DNA of 64,000 bases. Origin: Adineta vaga. Its lineage: Eukaryota; Rotifera. The notes under the pieces are model-generated. The model saw nothing but the letters and a program-made list of their open reading frames with translations. It did not search any database and had not been told where the DNA came from. Of the stretch, positions 44,420 through 56,678 are shown piece after piece (positions within the stretch are counted from its first letter, which is position 1; each line of letters begins with the position of its first letter). The translations under genes and the position numbers were made by a program. The stretch lies in the NCBI GenBank assembly GCA_021613535.1, contig CP075493.1, positions 15,376,001 to 15,440,000 on the forward strand, given 5' to 3'.

Positions 44420-45070
44420 TTCATTTTCTAGATGATTTTCTAGTACATTGTTTTATTCAGTTCAATTGAAATTTGCAAAGGATTATTGCTAAACGATAGA
44501 TATCTGATGAAGTTAAAGTACGGCCATAAATATACAAAGAATGTCCATTGATGAGAAGATTAACAGTAAGAAGACCAGTAGAAGTCAAATTCCATAATAT
44601 AAGACAATTTTCTGTACCTGAAAAATCGAATTAATCGAAATAGAAGAAAGCACAAACATAATTTCTTACCATTAGTAAAATTAAATGGTTTAATCTACAC
44701 AGATATCATTAAGAGTAACATTGAGATAATTTGGATCAGAATCATGTCGAAATAAAAGTGTATCCAATGAAAACTAACAAGAAAGAATTGTATTTAAATA
44801 AATTTCATACGATGTTTTATAACTCGATAACTGATAGTAAAATGATCAATAAAACCAAAAATTAATTGTAAATAGACGTGAATTTAATCGAATATGTACT
44901 GTCGGAAGAAGTTGTTTATTATTATAGATTAAATTAAACACTGAACCAATTCATTCAGGTACATAATTTGGCGTAAAATTTCCTTTTAATGTATTATTAT
45001 CAAATGAATAAAAGACAACGTGAGATAATGAGGAAATCGTGGAGAAAATAAATTCATTAAATATGAATTT
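44420..45070 (-). pseudogene. Remnant of an extracellular-type protein
   Basis: The minus strand shows coherent protein pieces with several stops. In order they are NEFIFSTISSLSHVVFYSFD, FNLIYNNKQLLPTVHIRLNS, SLDTLLFRHDSDPNYLNVTL and, after a probable intron, CLILWNLTSTGLLTVNLLIN with HSLYIYGRTLTSSDIYRLA. I cannot name the family. The density of stops rules out a working gene. Confidence 0.5.
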
Positions 45071-45964
45071 TAATTGATAGAATATTTTGCATTGTCATAT
45101 TTTGAGAGAGATAAAAGGAGAAAAAGTAATCATAGAAGATGTCTTTTTCATTCTGAAAAATGGTTTATTTTTAAAAAAAGTACAAGCGTTATGCAGATGA
45201 CTTTGTTGAATAATTATCATATGAAGAAAACAGTTGGAAAATGAAAAAAAAACTTTCTTTTAAGAGAATTGATTAAAGTATATTCATATCGTCTATATTT
45301 TACTTTTGGTATGATAAACAAATGTTGAGTTACCATTTCATGATGCAAATAATCAATTAAATTAGAATTATTTTGACATCGTGTGAAAGAAGTCTTTGAT
45401 TACGAGATTTCAGTTTCGACGATAGTAATGCTACTAATATATTGATAGAACATTCATGAATATCATTTGTTTACGTGAATTATGTAGAGGAAATCAATAG
45501 CTGAGTCTGTCTTGGGAGTATTTATCTAAATTAAAACATGTTTAAGTATTCAGAATTGTGTACTCAGTTTATACGAGTTATTTTCTTTATTTTATGTAAT
45601 TCAACTGACATCAGCATGTATCTTTTGATCTTTCTTATTATATAAATCATCAAATTCAATCCAAGTATGTATTACCTTTTAAATCTGTCAGAACAAAACA
45701 TTGAATATAAACCTTCGGAATTTTATAATTACAAATTAATTATTCGTTAGTTGAGAGTAATTCAAGGATATTTCTTACAAACTTCGCTTACCTATGTTTA
45801 TGACAAGTAAAATAAATGATAAACTTTTTCCTGTCTTTTTATTACTTTCTTCAGATGTAAAATGTAATTTTTGATGATATAAAGAAATATTTATCAACAC
45901 ATTTTACACTTAGATTTTCTTATTACAGATTGATCATTGATTTTCAATTTATTTCCAGTAAATC
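45071..45964. other. Intergenic, AT-rich
   Basis: Nothing recognisable in about 0.9 kb. Confidence 0.45.
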
Positions 45965-46931
45965 ATGACATTATTATACGATGCACAACAATTTACTATC
46001 TATGTTGGTATTTTTCTTTTAATCACAGGTATAATTGGTAATGGAATTAATCTTTTGGTTTTTCTCAAAGCTCGTACATATCGTCGAACACCTTGTACAT
46101 TTTATTTTCTTATTAGTTCAATCGTCAACCTTTTCTACATACTATTGAATCTTACGACTCGAATTCTAAGTGTAAGTTATGGAATTGATTCAACTACAAC
46201 ATCAGATATTTGGTGTAAAATACGACAGTTTTTTCTTGTCACTCCTTCTTTATTGTCTATGACTCTTTCATGCTTAGCGGCAATAGATCAATTCTTAGTG
46301 ACATCAAGAAGTGTATATCTCCGGAATTGTAGTCGAATACAATGGGCATATCGAATTTCTATTACCGCCATCATATCTTGTTGTCTTCATGGAATACCGG
46401 TTCTTTTGTTTTATCAAATTTCACTTCCTGCTAAGATGTGTGTCAATATCAATGCAGGTTTTGCTATCTATATTTTATTCTATTTACTCGGTATCATGTG
46501 TGCAATACCAATTTCAATAATGATCCTCTGTGGATGGTTAACCTATCGAAATATTCACCAAGCAATACGTCTGACTGAATTAAAAGCTGATCGTCAATTG
46601 ATAAGAATGACATTAACACATGTAATACTTGCTGTTATTAGTCTACTTCCGTATGGTATTTATCAAAGCTATAGTGTTCTTACGAAGACTGTTAATAAAG
46701 ATTACGATCGTCAATCGAAAGAATATTTTGCTGGTACAATTCTTAGTATGCTCACATATCTATATTATATTGTATGTTGATTTCTTTTATTATTCAGAAA
46801 ATTTCACATATATCTTTCTAATTTTTTAGGGAAGTTGTTATACATTTCTGATTTCATCCAAACGTTTTCGTGAAAAAGTTAAAAATCAATTATTCTGGTG
46901 GCGACATCGAAATCAAATAAATTCGTATTGA
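45965..46931 (+). CDS. Rhodopsin-like 7TM receptor, two exons
   Basis: Exon 1 (45965-46771, 269 codons) and exon 2 (46830-46931) join in phase 0 across a 58 bp intron, giving 302 residues. TM1 reads YVGIFLLITGIIGNGINLLV and the first loop RTYRRTPCTFYFL. TM3 ends with LAAIDQFLVTS, so Arg of DRY is replaced by Gln. TM5 (YILFYLLGIMCAIPISIMIL) and the basic loop before TM6 (LKADRQLIRMTLTHVILAVI) follow. The intron splits TM7, with SCYTFLISSKRFREKV after it. The short tail ends RHRNQINSY. It is an orphan receptor, paired convergently with the minus-strand receptor at 47058-48102. Confidence 0.85.
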
Positions 46932-47057
46932 TATTCAATAACGATTGTTCATTCATACACGCATCATAAACCAGAATAAACTAAGAAAAATAAGAAAGAA
47001 AGTTGATTGAATAAACAAAGATTATATTTCTAATTATTTATGAAATTTCATAATTAT

Positions 47058-48102
47058 TCAAATAGGACGACGTTGAATGTTACATATGGCTGTCAGAATA
47101 ATAGCAACAGCATCTTTAGTTTGTGCTAACAATTGTTTAATCGCCATCTTGAAAGTTTTACGATATAAAGACGATGCTAAAGTACTAACATAGAAGAATT
47201 TAACAAAATTAATATAGAAAATTTGATAACTGAAACGAAGTATGAAAACAATAATTGTAATTTGTTCTAAAGACATACTAAATATATTTTGTGCACTAAT
47301 GATAGAAAAACTATAACAAATTATCCATTGAATTGATAATAAATTAGTGACTAAGGCTTGTACAACAGTTACACGAATAAATTGATGATTCATTCGATTA
47401 GGTACTCTGATATTCTAAATAAAACCAAATATGAAAAATATTTACATATGAAAGAAGATTATTTACCACTCGTTGTCGACTACGCTTGATATTTCGAAAA
47501 AGAAATAAAACAAAAAATAAAAGAAGTAGTACTTGAATAACTGTACTTGTTATTACATAGAATATACTAGTTAATAAAGAATATGTAGTAATACAAAGTG
47601 ATATTGGTAATGGAGTAATATCATAGAAAATTAATGCTTGCATAGCAATCGATAAACTATAGAGTATTGCTAGTAAAATCATCCAAGGAACCAGTTTTAA
47701 CTGATTAATTTTACGCCATTTTGATGTTAAACTACATGAACAAGCATATCGATCAATAAGAGTAAGAATTAAGAAACTAATTGATAATTGAGGGAAAAAA
47801 GTACGTAATAACATAAGAAATTTACACATTGAAGATGATGTTGTATCATATGAAATTGTGTAACCAAGCAAGACAAGATAATCTGGTAAAAGATTAACAA
47901 GAAGCTCCAATTCATCGCTAATCGTATTACATAATGAATAGATTGAACAAGTATTTCTACGAATTGTTGGATGAAGAAATGTAAGACAATTACCAAGAAA
48001 TCCAATTGTACCCAAAATAAGAAGAACAAATGGAAAATGATTTAAAATCGATTGAATATTTGTTAATGTAGAAATTATTTCAGATTGATTATTGAATGAC
48101 AT
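47058..48102 (-). CDS. Rhodopsin-like 7TM receptor, two exons
   Basis: Exon 1 (48102-47467, 212 codons) and exon 2 (47414-47058) join in phase 0, giving 330 residues. TM1 reads FPFVLLILGTIGFLGNCLTF and the first loop HPTIRRNTCSIYSL. TM3 ends in LTLIDRYACS, the only canonical DRY in this receptor set. The third loop NIKRSRQRV precedes the intron. After it, NHQFIRVTVVQALVTNLLSI starts TM6 and FYINFVKFFYVSTLASSLYR gives TM7 and helix 8. The N-terminus has NNQS and related glycosylation sites. The 3' end is only 127 bases from the converging receptor's stop. Confidence 0.85.
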
Positions 48103-49055
48103 GATTCTACGAAGAAAGAAATATTAACAAAAATATGTTTACTATCTAATGAAAAGAAATTTCATTTTGCTTGTGATTATCATCCATCAAAGGTTTTCTC
48201 GAAAAGTATCTCTATTAAATAATCGTAATGATTTCTGATAGAATTACGGTTAACTTTATTTGTTCATATAAGGTACTCATTTTTATATGTGTACTCTTCA
48301 ATCAACGGAAAAGTAAATATAGGATTATGAATACAAAGTTCAAAGTAGGGACAACGTGCAGAATATAACGCCTTTCACTAATTGCGTTACTCTTCCTGTA
48401 TGAAAATAAGATGATTTCCTGAGCGTCTACAATATTATAACTATATGAAGAAAGAAGAATAAATAGGGAAATTATAGGAGTTAGTGTCAACCCACATTGA
48501 CGTCAACGAGTATGTATATAGAAATAGAAAAAAAACACAAAGAAGAAGTGTCTTTCAGTACTAGATAAAAGCTAAACTTGTTATTTGTTGTAATATAATC
48601 TTTAACTAACTATAGTGTTCAAATTATTTCTTGATTTTTAAGTTTATGATGTGTTCACTCTGATTGTCAGTGAAGTCAATTGTATTTCTTGCATAGCGCG
48701 TATGGTCAAATTTCTCTATTCAATAAAAACAAATACGAATTGAAAGCTGAATTTGGTGGAATTTGTAACGTTCTCGCGTTATGAGGAATGCAATGAAAGA
48801 CTCTAACCTCCAATATAATCGTAGACTCGAAAGGTATCTCGAGAAATCTCACCATGATAAATCAAGCCTACCTTATAGCCAAATAAATAATGAATATGAA
48901 CGTGTTTATTGTGGGTAAACAAGGATAAAATCAGAAACAAGCAACACCGGTGAAAAAGAGAAAAACGAAAACAATAGCACGACAAAATAGAATTCATATA
49001 CCGAAACCACGGTCTATCTTAATTATGTAAATGTCAATCATTTCTATTCACACTT
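48103..49055. other. Intergenic
   Basis: Upstream of one receptor and downstream of the next. No coding or hairpin features are seen. Confidence 0.45.
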
Positions 49056-52000
49056 TCACGATGAACTATAACGTTTGAGTGAATTCATAAGAGCTGTTTT
49101 ATAAAGATGAGATGGTAATATAAAAATGAATAAGATTGTTGTATGTGGAATAAATGAGACATAAAAAGCAGTTAAATAAATCAATGTAAATGTTGATCCA
49201 GTTCCACTATAATAATGATCATTACATACATAAAGAAATGAAACAATTAAACGAGGTAAAGCAAATAATCCTAAGAAAAAAGGACCAATCAAAATATGTT
49301 TATGTTCACGTAATTGATGTAACCAGATCAACTTTTCATTTTCTTTGCCAACAGTTTGTTTTATTTGAGTAGTTTTAATTATAATTGTTAAAGACGATAT
49401 AATATGAAAAATAAAAGGACAAACAAGATGAATAATATTTAATATTGAATTATATTTATTTAACCAAGATCTACTTGGATATTTCACAACACACCAACCT
49501 CGTTTCCCATCAGGCTCAATAAAAACATGTCTATGTAATGGATCATGAATCTAAACATATACAAAAGAACATTGAAAAGAAAAAGATGAATCAAAAGATT
49601 TTACTGAAATCAATATATTAATTAAAAGAATGATCCATACAAGCCAATGAGCAATCGATTGACTTTTCTTTCGATTAAATTTCGATGTAAGTAAAATATT
49701 CATCAATCGTTCAATAGAAACACAAACATTGAGCCAAGTTGCACATTCAGGAAAATATTTAAGAAAAAATTCTATCAGTAAACATGAAATATAACTTGGA
49801 ACGTTTGATGAGTAAATTTTAATTAAATAAATCATTTTTATTGAAAATATAATCAATGTTGCATTACTGAAAATTGATGAATAAAAAAGATAAATTCCAC
49901 AACCAACTTGTCGTGTATCCGAACGAATAAATGTTAATGTTGATAAACTATTAAAAATAATTCCAAAGGAAATTATTAAAAGACTTAAAATCAAATAAAG
50001 ATTTGTTATCAATGATGATCGATCAAGATATGGACCAAGTAAAGCATCGAGTGATAAAGAATAATTTTGAATGGAAAATTGACAATATGTTCCATAGGTA
50101 CAAAATGGACATAAACAAAATGATTCTGTTGGACAATGACGATAATTTTGAATACAAAGTCCATCATTTTCACATATTTGTTGTTGTTTTTCGCAATTAA
50201 ATATTTCATTGTTTTTCATTGGGACACATTTCAAATATTTTTTAGAAGAAATATCACATAAACATAATTGAAAATCATCATAATAACATTGTGAATTTTG
50301 ACATATTTCTTCTCTACTTTTATTTATATGAAGGTGTAAACATCGAGTTGAATTTTCTATTTTTCCATCAGAATCTTTGAAATTTTTATCGTAATCATGA
50401 AGATTTTTTGAAATAAGATAAAAATTCTTTCGATCATTTTCATTGAAACCAAATGATTGTGCAATGACGATTTGTAACATATCCGGTAAAACATAACGAT
50501 CTCTAAATAATGAATATAAGTATTAATATTCTTCGTGTCGACTCACTTTACCCTCGACTGTGGAACATACAGATGTTTTCTGTGTGTGTCAATATAGTGA
50601 GACGAATTGATCTAGCAACTTTATAAATGATTCTCATTTTTATCCGTACCTACATCCTCACCCTCCCGAACAGTCAAGGGAATATGTTCCAAGATTGTTT
50701 AACTTACTCATTCAATAATTTTAACATACGTTCTTCAGTTCGATAAAGAACGAGATTTGCAGATGAGATTTTTTTAAAGATTGAATATCGAATTGTTTCA
50801 TTTGTTTTCAAAATATTTATGAAATGAAAAAGAACTGCTTCAGATTTAAGTATTTGTTCTTCTTGTGAGAATTTTATTGTTATTTTTGTTTTATTAAATT
50901 GACAATTTGATCCCAGATAATTTTCTTTACATAAACATTGATATTGTCTTATTGTACGTTCATCTAATGCTATACAATAACCATTATTTAAACAAGGATT
51001 TGGATTACAAATATCAAATGGTACTCGACATTGTGATCCTAATCTTCCTTGACTACAAACACAAAGATTTGGTGTAACACAAGATGATCCATTTGAACAT
51101 GTCGATTGACATTGATCATTATTAATTATACAGACGATTTTAGGAGGATTATTATTCGTTGATAAGACACATTGATGATTAGGAAGATGAGAACATGAAT
51201 TACATGAGAAACGATGAGAAGGTTTTGCAGGTAGGACAAGTTGAATAGCCAGTTGATTGACTGGTAAAAATGGAAAAGATAACGGACGAAATATCCATGA
51301 TGACCAATAATTACTTATCATTGTACCAACAGTAAATGCATCAATACGTACATAGATATTTTCACGATCAAATATTGTTGTATTACGTGGATATGGTAAT
51401 GTAAGAATCGTCTTTTTTAAACAATCATGATATGATACATAATATATTTGTTCAGAATTAATAATTCTTTCAGATTGATTAACATGAATTAACATAATAA
51501 CAAACGAAAATAAATGATATTCTTGATTAAAATAAGTTGTTTTTATAACTTGAATTATTAAAGACAAATGTGATTGTTGATATTGACATCGATTTCCATA
51601 ATAAGCTGGTGGACATAAACAAGTATCATTATCATCAATAAGAATACCTCGATGACAACCCCAAACAATAAATTGAGATGATAATGATGATGAAGTTTTC
51701 AATTTAATTGGTTTATGCAAATCCAGTGTTAAACTAGGAAATATATTTATCCAAGAATCTGTTGGTAAATTTCGACGAATAAATACACTAAAAATAGTCT
51801 CGCTTTATTTAGATACAAATCTTATTTTTTGATATTTTGTTCAATAAAAATTCATTTATGTAACTTACCTATCGTTAGCTAATAATAGTTCATGATTTCG
51901 CATACGTTCACAACCAATTGCATTGATATTGTCAAGTTCACATTGTGGATCAAGTCTTTCATCATTTTTATCTGTACAATCAATCATTTGATCATTAAGC

Positions 52001-53716
52001 ATCGATCGTGTAATGCATTGACTCGATGATGAAGAACAAAGAAATCGATGCGATAGATCAAATGAACACGTGTCAATATCAAGTTTCTCGTCTAATGCTC
52101 CCGAACAATCAGGAAAACCATCAGCAAATCGATGAGGAGAAATTTTTTTTGTTGAATTCGATGAACATGATATTAAATGACGATTAATTAATTTTTGTTT
52201 CTCCTCATCAACAGTTAGAGATATTGGTATACAATCACGAAAACTATCTTTAACCGCATCCAATAATTTTTCCCAATGAATACTACTTATATATGTATAA
52301 TTATCGTAGAAAACTTTTGGTAAATATGGAAATGATTCATATGGTCGACATATTAATTTAATACCATTGTCTGTTTGCATTGTTGATTCTATATTTGACT
52401 TTCTAGAATGATAAATCAAATAAAAATTAGACAAAGATCAAATAAATAATGACTTACATGAGTGATGGTAATCGACAAGCACGCTGATCATAACAAATAT
52501 CCTCGGGAGGTACATTTTTTTTCCAAAAATTAACAGTACGATTATTATGATATCGAAAATATACGATATCAAGTAATACAGGACCAGTTGGAAAAAGAAA
52601 ATATGGTTTTGGACATACTTTGGAAATACTAGGTGCACATTTATTTTTCAAACAGTGAATTTTACATTCAGCTCTATCTATATAAACGTCAAGCATACAA
52701 GCAACATATTTTGCACAAAGTGTTGAAAGATTATAGATACTTTTTGAATACAAATGATCTCGATTAGATTTACATGTACTTATACTCGCTTGTCTAAGCA
52801 CTGCTCTTCCCGTATATGATACTTTACTACATGTTCCATCACCACATGAAAAATCTAATGAACCTGTATTACAACGTTGTATATCACATTGATTCCACCA
52901 ATAATCTGCACATGCACTAGACAATTGAGTTCGTTGTAAATTTCTTTCATCACTACTATCAAAACAATCATATTCATAATCAAATGCAAAACTTTTTGGA
53001 ATACAAAGACCATTTCGACATCGATATTCATCTTGTGTACATTCATTAATTTCTAATTGCCAACAATATTTTTCATCTGACCCATCAAGACAATCAACTT
53101 TTCCATCACAAATTTCACGATGATCCAAACAAAGAAAATCATTTTCACTAAATCGTTTACATTCTGTCATATAACATGTAAAACTTCTTAGTTGGTCAAC
53201 AAAACGAAAATTTTCACGGACTTGAAAACGATTTTTAACAAATTGAGTAAATGATTTAACTGATGATTGATATTCACATTGATTACCAAATCGAATAGAA
53301 GAACAATTGAAAAATGTCATATTATTATTCTTGTTTTCTGATTGAAAGATTATATATTGTTCAATTAGATCTAGTGGTGCTTGCCAAGCAAATAATTGAG
53401 ATGCTGTTATATTACGTTCATGTAATTCTTGAAATGTAAATGAAGGAATTTCTTTTGATGATTCTTTCTTCAATTTAGTTTCTTCATCAATTGATAGACG
53501 ACGACGACAATAATTTAATAAAACAGTAGATCGTGAATGAACAAAATATTCATAACTAAATTTCTTTTCAATTGAATTCGACCATGTATGATGAAAATAA
53601 ATACAATCAGAATCCAAATGATTATTTTGTTTATTTATGGTATTGTATAAACGAAATGATGAATAAATGAGTCTTATCTTTATTATTAATAAAAATAGAA
53701 TCATTATTACATTCAT
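49056..53716 (-). pseudogene. Large LDLa/EGF-ectodomain 7TM receptor with an in-frame TAG
   Basis: Four exons (53716-52458, 52402-51869, 51787-50708, 50502-49056) join in constant phase and total 1,440 codons including stop. A signal peptide (MNVIMILFLLIIKIRLIYSS) starts the ectodomain. LDL-receptor class A modules show ICDGKVDCLDGSDEKYC and YEYDCFDSSDER, with degenerate copies in exon 2. EGF-like modules include CNPNPCLNNGYC and CLCKENYLGSNCQF, then CPFCTYGTYCQF near the membrane. The 7TM part has TM1 ITNLYLILSLLIISFGIIFN, TM3 ending CVSIERLMN, and TM7 TFTLIYLTAFYVSFIPHTTI. A TAG at 49553-49551 lies between TM4 and TM5, and the same frame continues HDPLHRHVFIEPDGKRGWCV to the true end. It is otherwise intact, so either a null allele, a recoded codon or a base-call error. 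Confidence 0.8.
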
Positions 53717-54103
53717 TCTGAAAAGAACTTGTGCAATGAATAACAAAATCTCAAATATAGAGAATAATGTGAAATTTTCTACGAGATTTCCAGTTATATA
53801 CTATTATTTTAATAAAAATATTGTCACAGTATATATTCTAACATAAGTTATCTATGAATCTATTTATTTACTTCAACATTATTGTTTGACAAATATTACA
53901 TAATGAAAAGTTGATTTTATTTATTCAAAATGTTATGTCAAGTCTTTATTTGAATTGATATAATATATATATTTCAAAATAACAAATCAAATAGAACTAA
54001 CTTTAATCTAATATATACTGTCGTATGAATCAAAGGTGTGGGGTGTGAGAGAGATGAAGAAGCGGTTCTCTCTCTTTCTCGCCCACCCTCTGTATTATGA
54101 TTT
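53717..54103. other. Intergenic with hairpin
   Basis: It contains the hairpin at 54034-54090, which sits 14 bases beyond the stop codon of the ART-LRR gene. No other feature. Confidence 0.5.
54034..54090. repeat. Telomere-like hairpin, divergent arms
   Basis: AAGGTGTGGGGTGTGAGAGAGA pairs partly with TCTCTCTCTTTCTCGCCCACCC. The arms carry a GAGA extension not seen in most copies. Confidence 0.5.
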
Positions 54104-55873
54104 TTATGTCGATTCAAATCTTTCAATGTTTAAATAAAAGCCTTTTTTTAATGCAGCTGCTTCCATCAATTTCTGTCTACCACCATCACTGAAACCACAC
54201 TTGAGTAACCAAAGTGTATTTAGTGATTGATTTTTTTTAAGCATTTCAGCCAGATAATTGGCACTTCGATTGGTTATTCGTGAATTGTTGTTAAGATAGA
54301 GCTTCTGTAAATTTGACGTTGAATGTGATAGAGCTTTAGCAAATTTTTCGATTCCTTCATCTCCTATTTGATTATTGTTTAGATATAGATCAGTCAATGT
54401 TCGTTTTGATCTTAGCAATGCTACAAGGTGATTCATACCATCATCATCGATATTATTGTTGCTCAAATTGAGTATTTTGATCGATCCACTATCTAATTCC
54501 TAAATATATATTTTAGAACAAATCTTTCGGATTTAAAAGCAAAAAGATAGTGAAATTGGGTGACAAGTCGCATATCTTACGAAAGTTAAAAGTTATTTTC
54601 AAATCAAATTTGGGGTCCAGTTATATACATATTCGATATCGTTATCGCCATGAAAATGTGAGGAGATGCTATACAATATTATGATGATAGATGTCACTGT
54701 TCTTACTTGCATTTTTGTTAGTCCACAGCATTTCCATTGTACCACAGTATGTGTTTCTGGAACGGACAGTTCTCCCGCCAAACACAATAGATCTTTGTTG
54801 GTCAAACAATTGTTGCTGAGATCAACTGCATTCAATGAAGTACTCTTGCGTATTCCTTTACCAAGTTCTTCGATACTTTCGTCTGTCATCTGACCATCGC
54901 TAATTTGAATTTCCTCACATCGTTTTTCCATAATGACTACTTCGATAATTTCTTTCATGTCTTCCTTATTCACGTATTGACCTTTGATAATCATTGATGA
55001 ATTATATTTAACTTGATCTATCAGACGACGAATTACTGGATTACGTTCATTTTCATTGGATGCCGATTGCAAAGGTGTAAACTTTGGTTCTTGAGTTTTA
55101 ACTGGATGTACTGTAGTTTTGTGTGGTTTATTTGGTTTTGAAACCAGACTTTTTTCAATAAGGGGATATTCTGGTTCAGTTTCTTCCAACTGAATAACTG
55201 TTAGACCATCACCTTTATTGACATTGGATACGATTTTAAATTGTGTGGCAGCAATAAGCAGAACTTCATTTTCACCTTTAAAACGAGAATATTCGCGCAC
55301 ATCTTTACCAGAATAGCATTTGAGTTCAAAGATTGTTCTCTCACCCGATTTACCACAGAACTTCTCTGCTACTCTTCTAACATCTGTACACGATGAAAAC
55401 GCCCACCAAATAATATATTCTCCATTTTGATATTGGGCAGAGAGATTTAATTTCACTCCACGAAAAAGATCTCGAGAAGATGATGGAATCTTCAACAAAC
55501 CATTGAGAATCAACTTCAGATATAGAAACCAACTTTTTAATATACTTCGATCTTCAGAGCGAAGATGTTCGTTCAAAACATTGTATAGACTTTTCCCCGG
55601 CTTTTTCCATTCCATTGTATATAGCAATATCGAAGCAGATTCATCGATCGAGATACCATGATTCAATGACTTTTGACAATTCTTCTTAGCATCTGATGCA
55701 TGCTGTTGTACATCAGGAATATCGCTGACAAGTGGCTTAACGGCTTCCTCCAAAGAAACCAAAGGCATATTCTGGTATCCTTGAATAGGTGGCAGCATTC
55801 GCAAGGGCTCATCAGCGATGTCGCCAATGCGCAGTCGATATCCCGCCGATTCTTCCGAATTGTAAGATGCCAT
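54104..55873 (-). CDS. ADP-ribosyltransferase with leucine-rich repeats (ART-LRR), copy 1
   Basis: Two exons (55873-54707 and 54499-54104) join in phase 0, giving 520 residues. The ART domain (about 60-220) has DESASILLYTMEW, LFRGVKL (Arg138), WWAFSSCTD (Ser160/161) and GENEVLLIAATQFK, with Glu201-x-Glu203 as ExE. This R-S-ExE set marks arginine-type mono-ADP-ribosylation. A Pro/Lys-rich linker follows. From about residue 330 come RNase-inhibitor-type LRRs, for example LNLSNNNIDDDGMNHLVALL and LYLNNNQIGDEGIEKFAKAL. The LRRs should recognise a partner, so the layout is reader plus modifying enzyme. No signal peptide or membrane helix, so a cytosolic protein is likely. The downstream paralogue has one uninterrupted coding exon, so the intron position differs. 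Confidence 0.87.
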
Positions 55874-56678
55874 TAGGTTGAGTACGTCTAGATAATTTTA
55901 AAGATAGTTTTATCGAGTAAGGAATTGTGTGACCGTGATTTAACACAAAATTCTTATTCTATTCTGATGTGCGCTAATGATTCTGTGTGAATCGATTACT
56001 TGTTTATAAATGTATAATCATTTTACACAAATATACATATTTAAACAGTAATGATTACTCTGATTTCTCGACTACTCAAAGATTGATTACACAATGAACC
56101 ATAGTTTGATATACGGATCCTAATGGATTTTATGGTCGATATCTAGGGCGTGGGCGTCTTAAGAAACGTAAGCATGAATACTTTTTGAACAAGAACCCTT
56201 ACTTTCATCCGCCTATCTTAAAAAAATAAGCGGGGACTAAAGCTAGCTCGGAGAAAAAGAAATGCATGTGTGCGACAGAACTGATAATGATATCGAAAAC
56301 TGTTACCTATTTACTTACCTTGGAGATAAAATATTCTCACTGTTTGGTAAAAGTGTAAATACTCGTGAAATAGTGTATTCTTATCTTATGAGATAGATGA
56401 CACATTTTTCGAAGTGAAAAAGATACGCCATTAACGGCGTAATCATTGGGATAGGTGGGTGTAGATCATCAATCCCGAATTTTAACTTTACCTTGCAAAC
56501 GACTGAGCCTGCACGTAAGTGTCTTAAAATATGTCTTATGCACGGCTTCGTTTCTCAGTATTGAGAGCGTGAATATACAAGAGATACTGACACCATTATA
56601 TCACTTTTTGCAATTTTTCATGCTTAGTTATGATATCCTTTTTTATTTATCAAACCGTGGAACAAACTAGAAAAAGTA
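55874..56678. other. Intergenic between the ART-LRR genes
   Basis: It contains isolated GGGCGTGGGCG and GGTGGGTGTAG patches (near 56147 and 56454) without clear partners. No gene. Confidence 0.45.

Noticed and set aside
49551-49562. A 12-base intron (GTATATGTTTAG) that would remove the TAG
   Set aside because: It has GT and AG ends and keeps the frame, but 12 bases is far too short for spliceosomal removal.
2576-54090. CRISPR array as explanation for the regularly recurring short repeats
   Set aside because: The copies are kilobases apart, palindromic and in a eukaryotic context, with no spacer structure.
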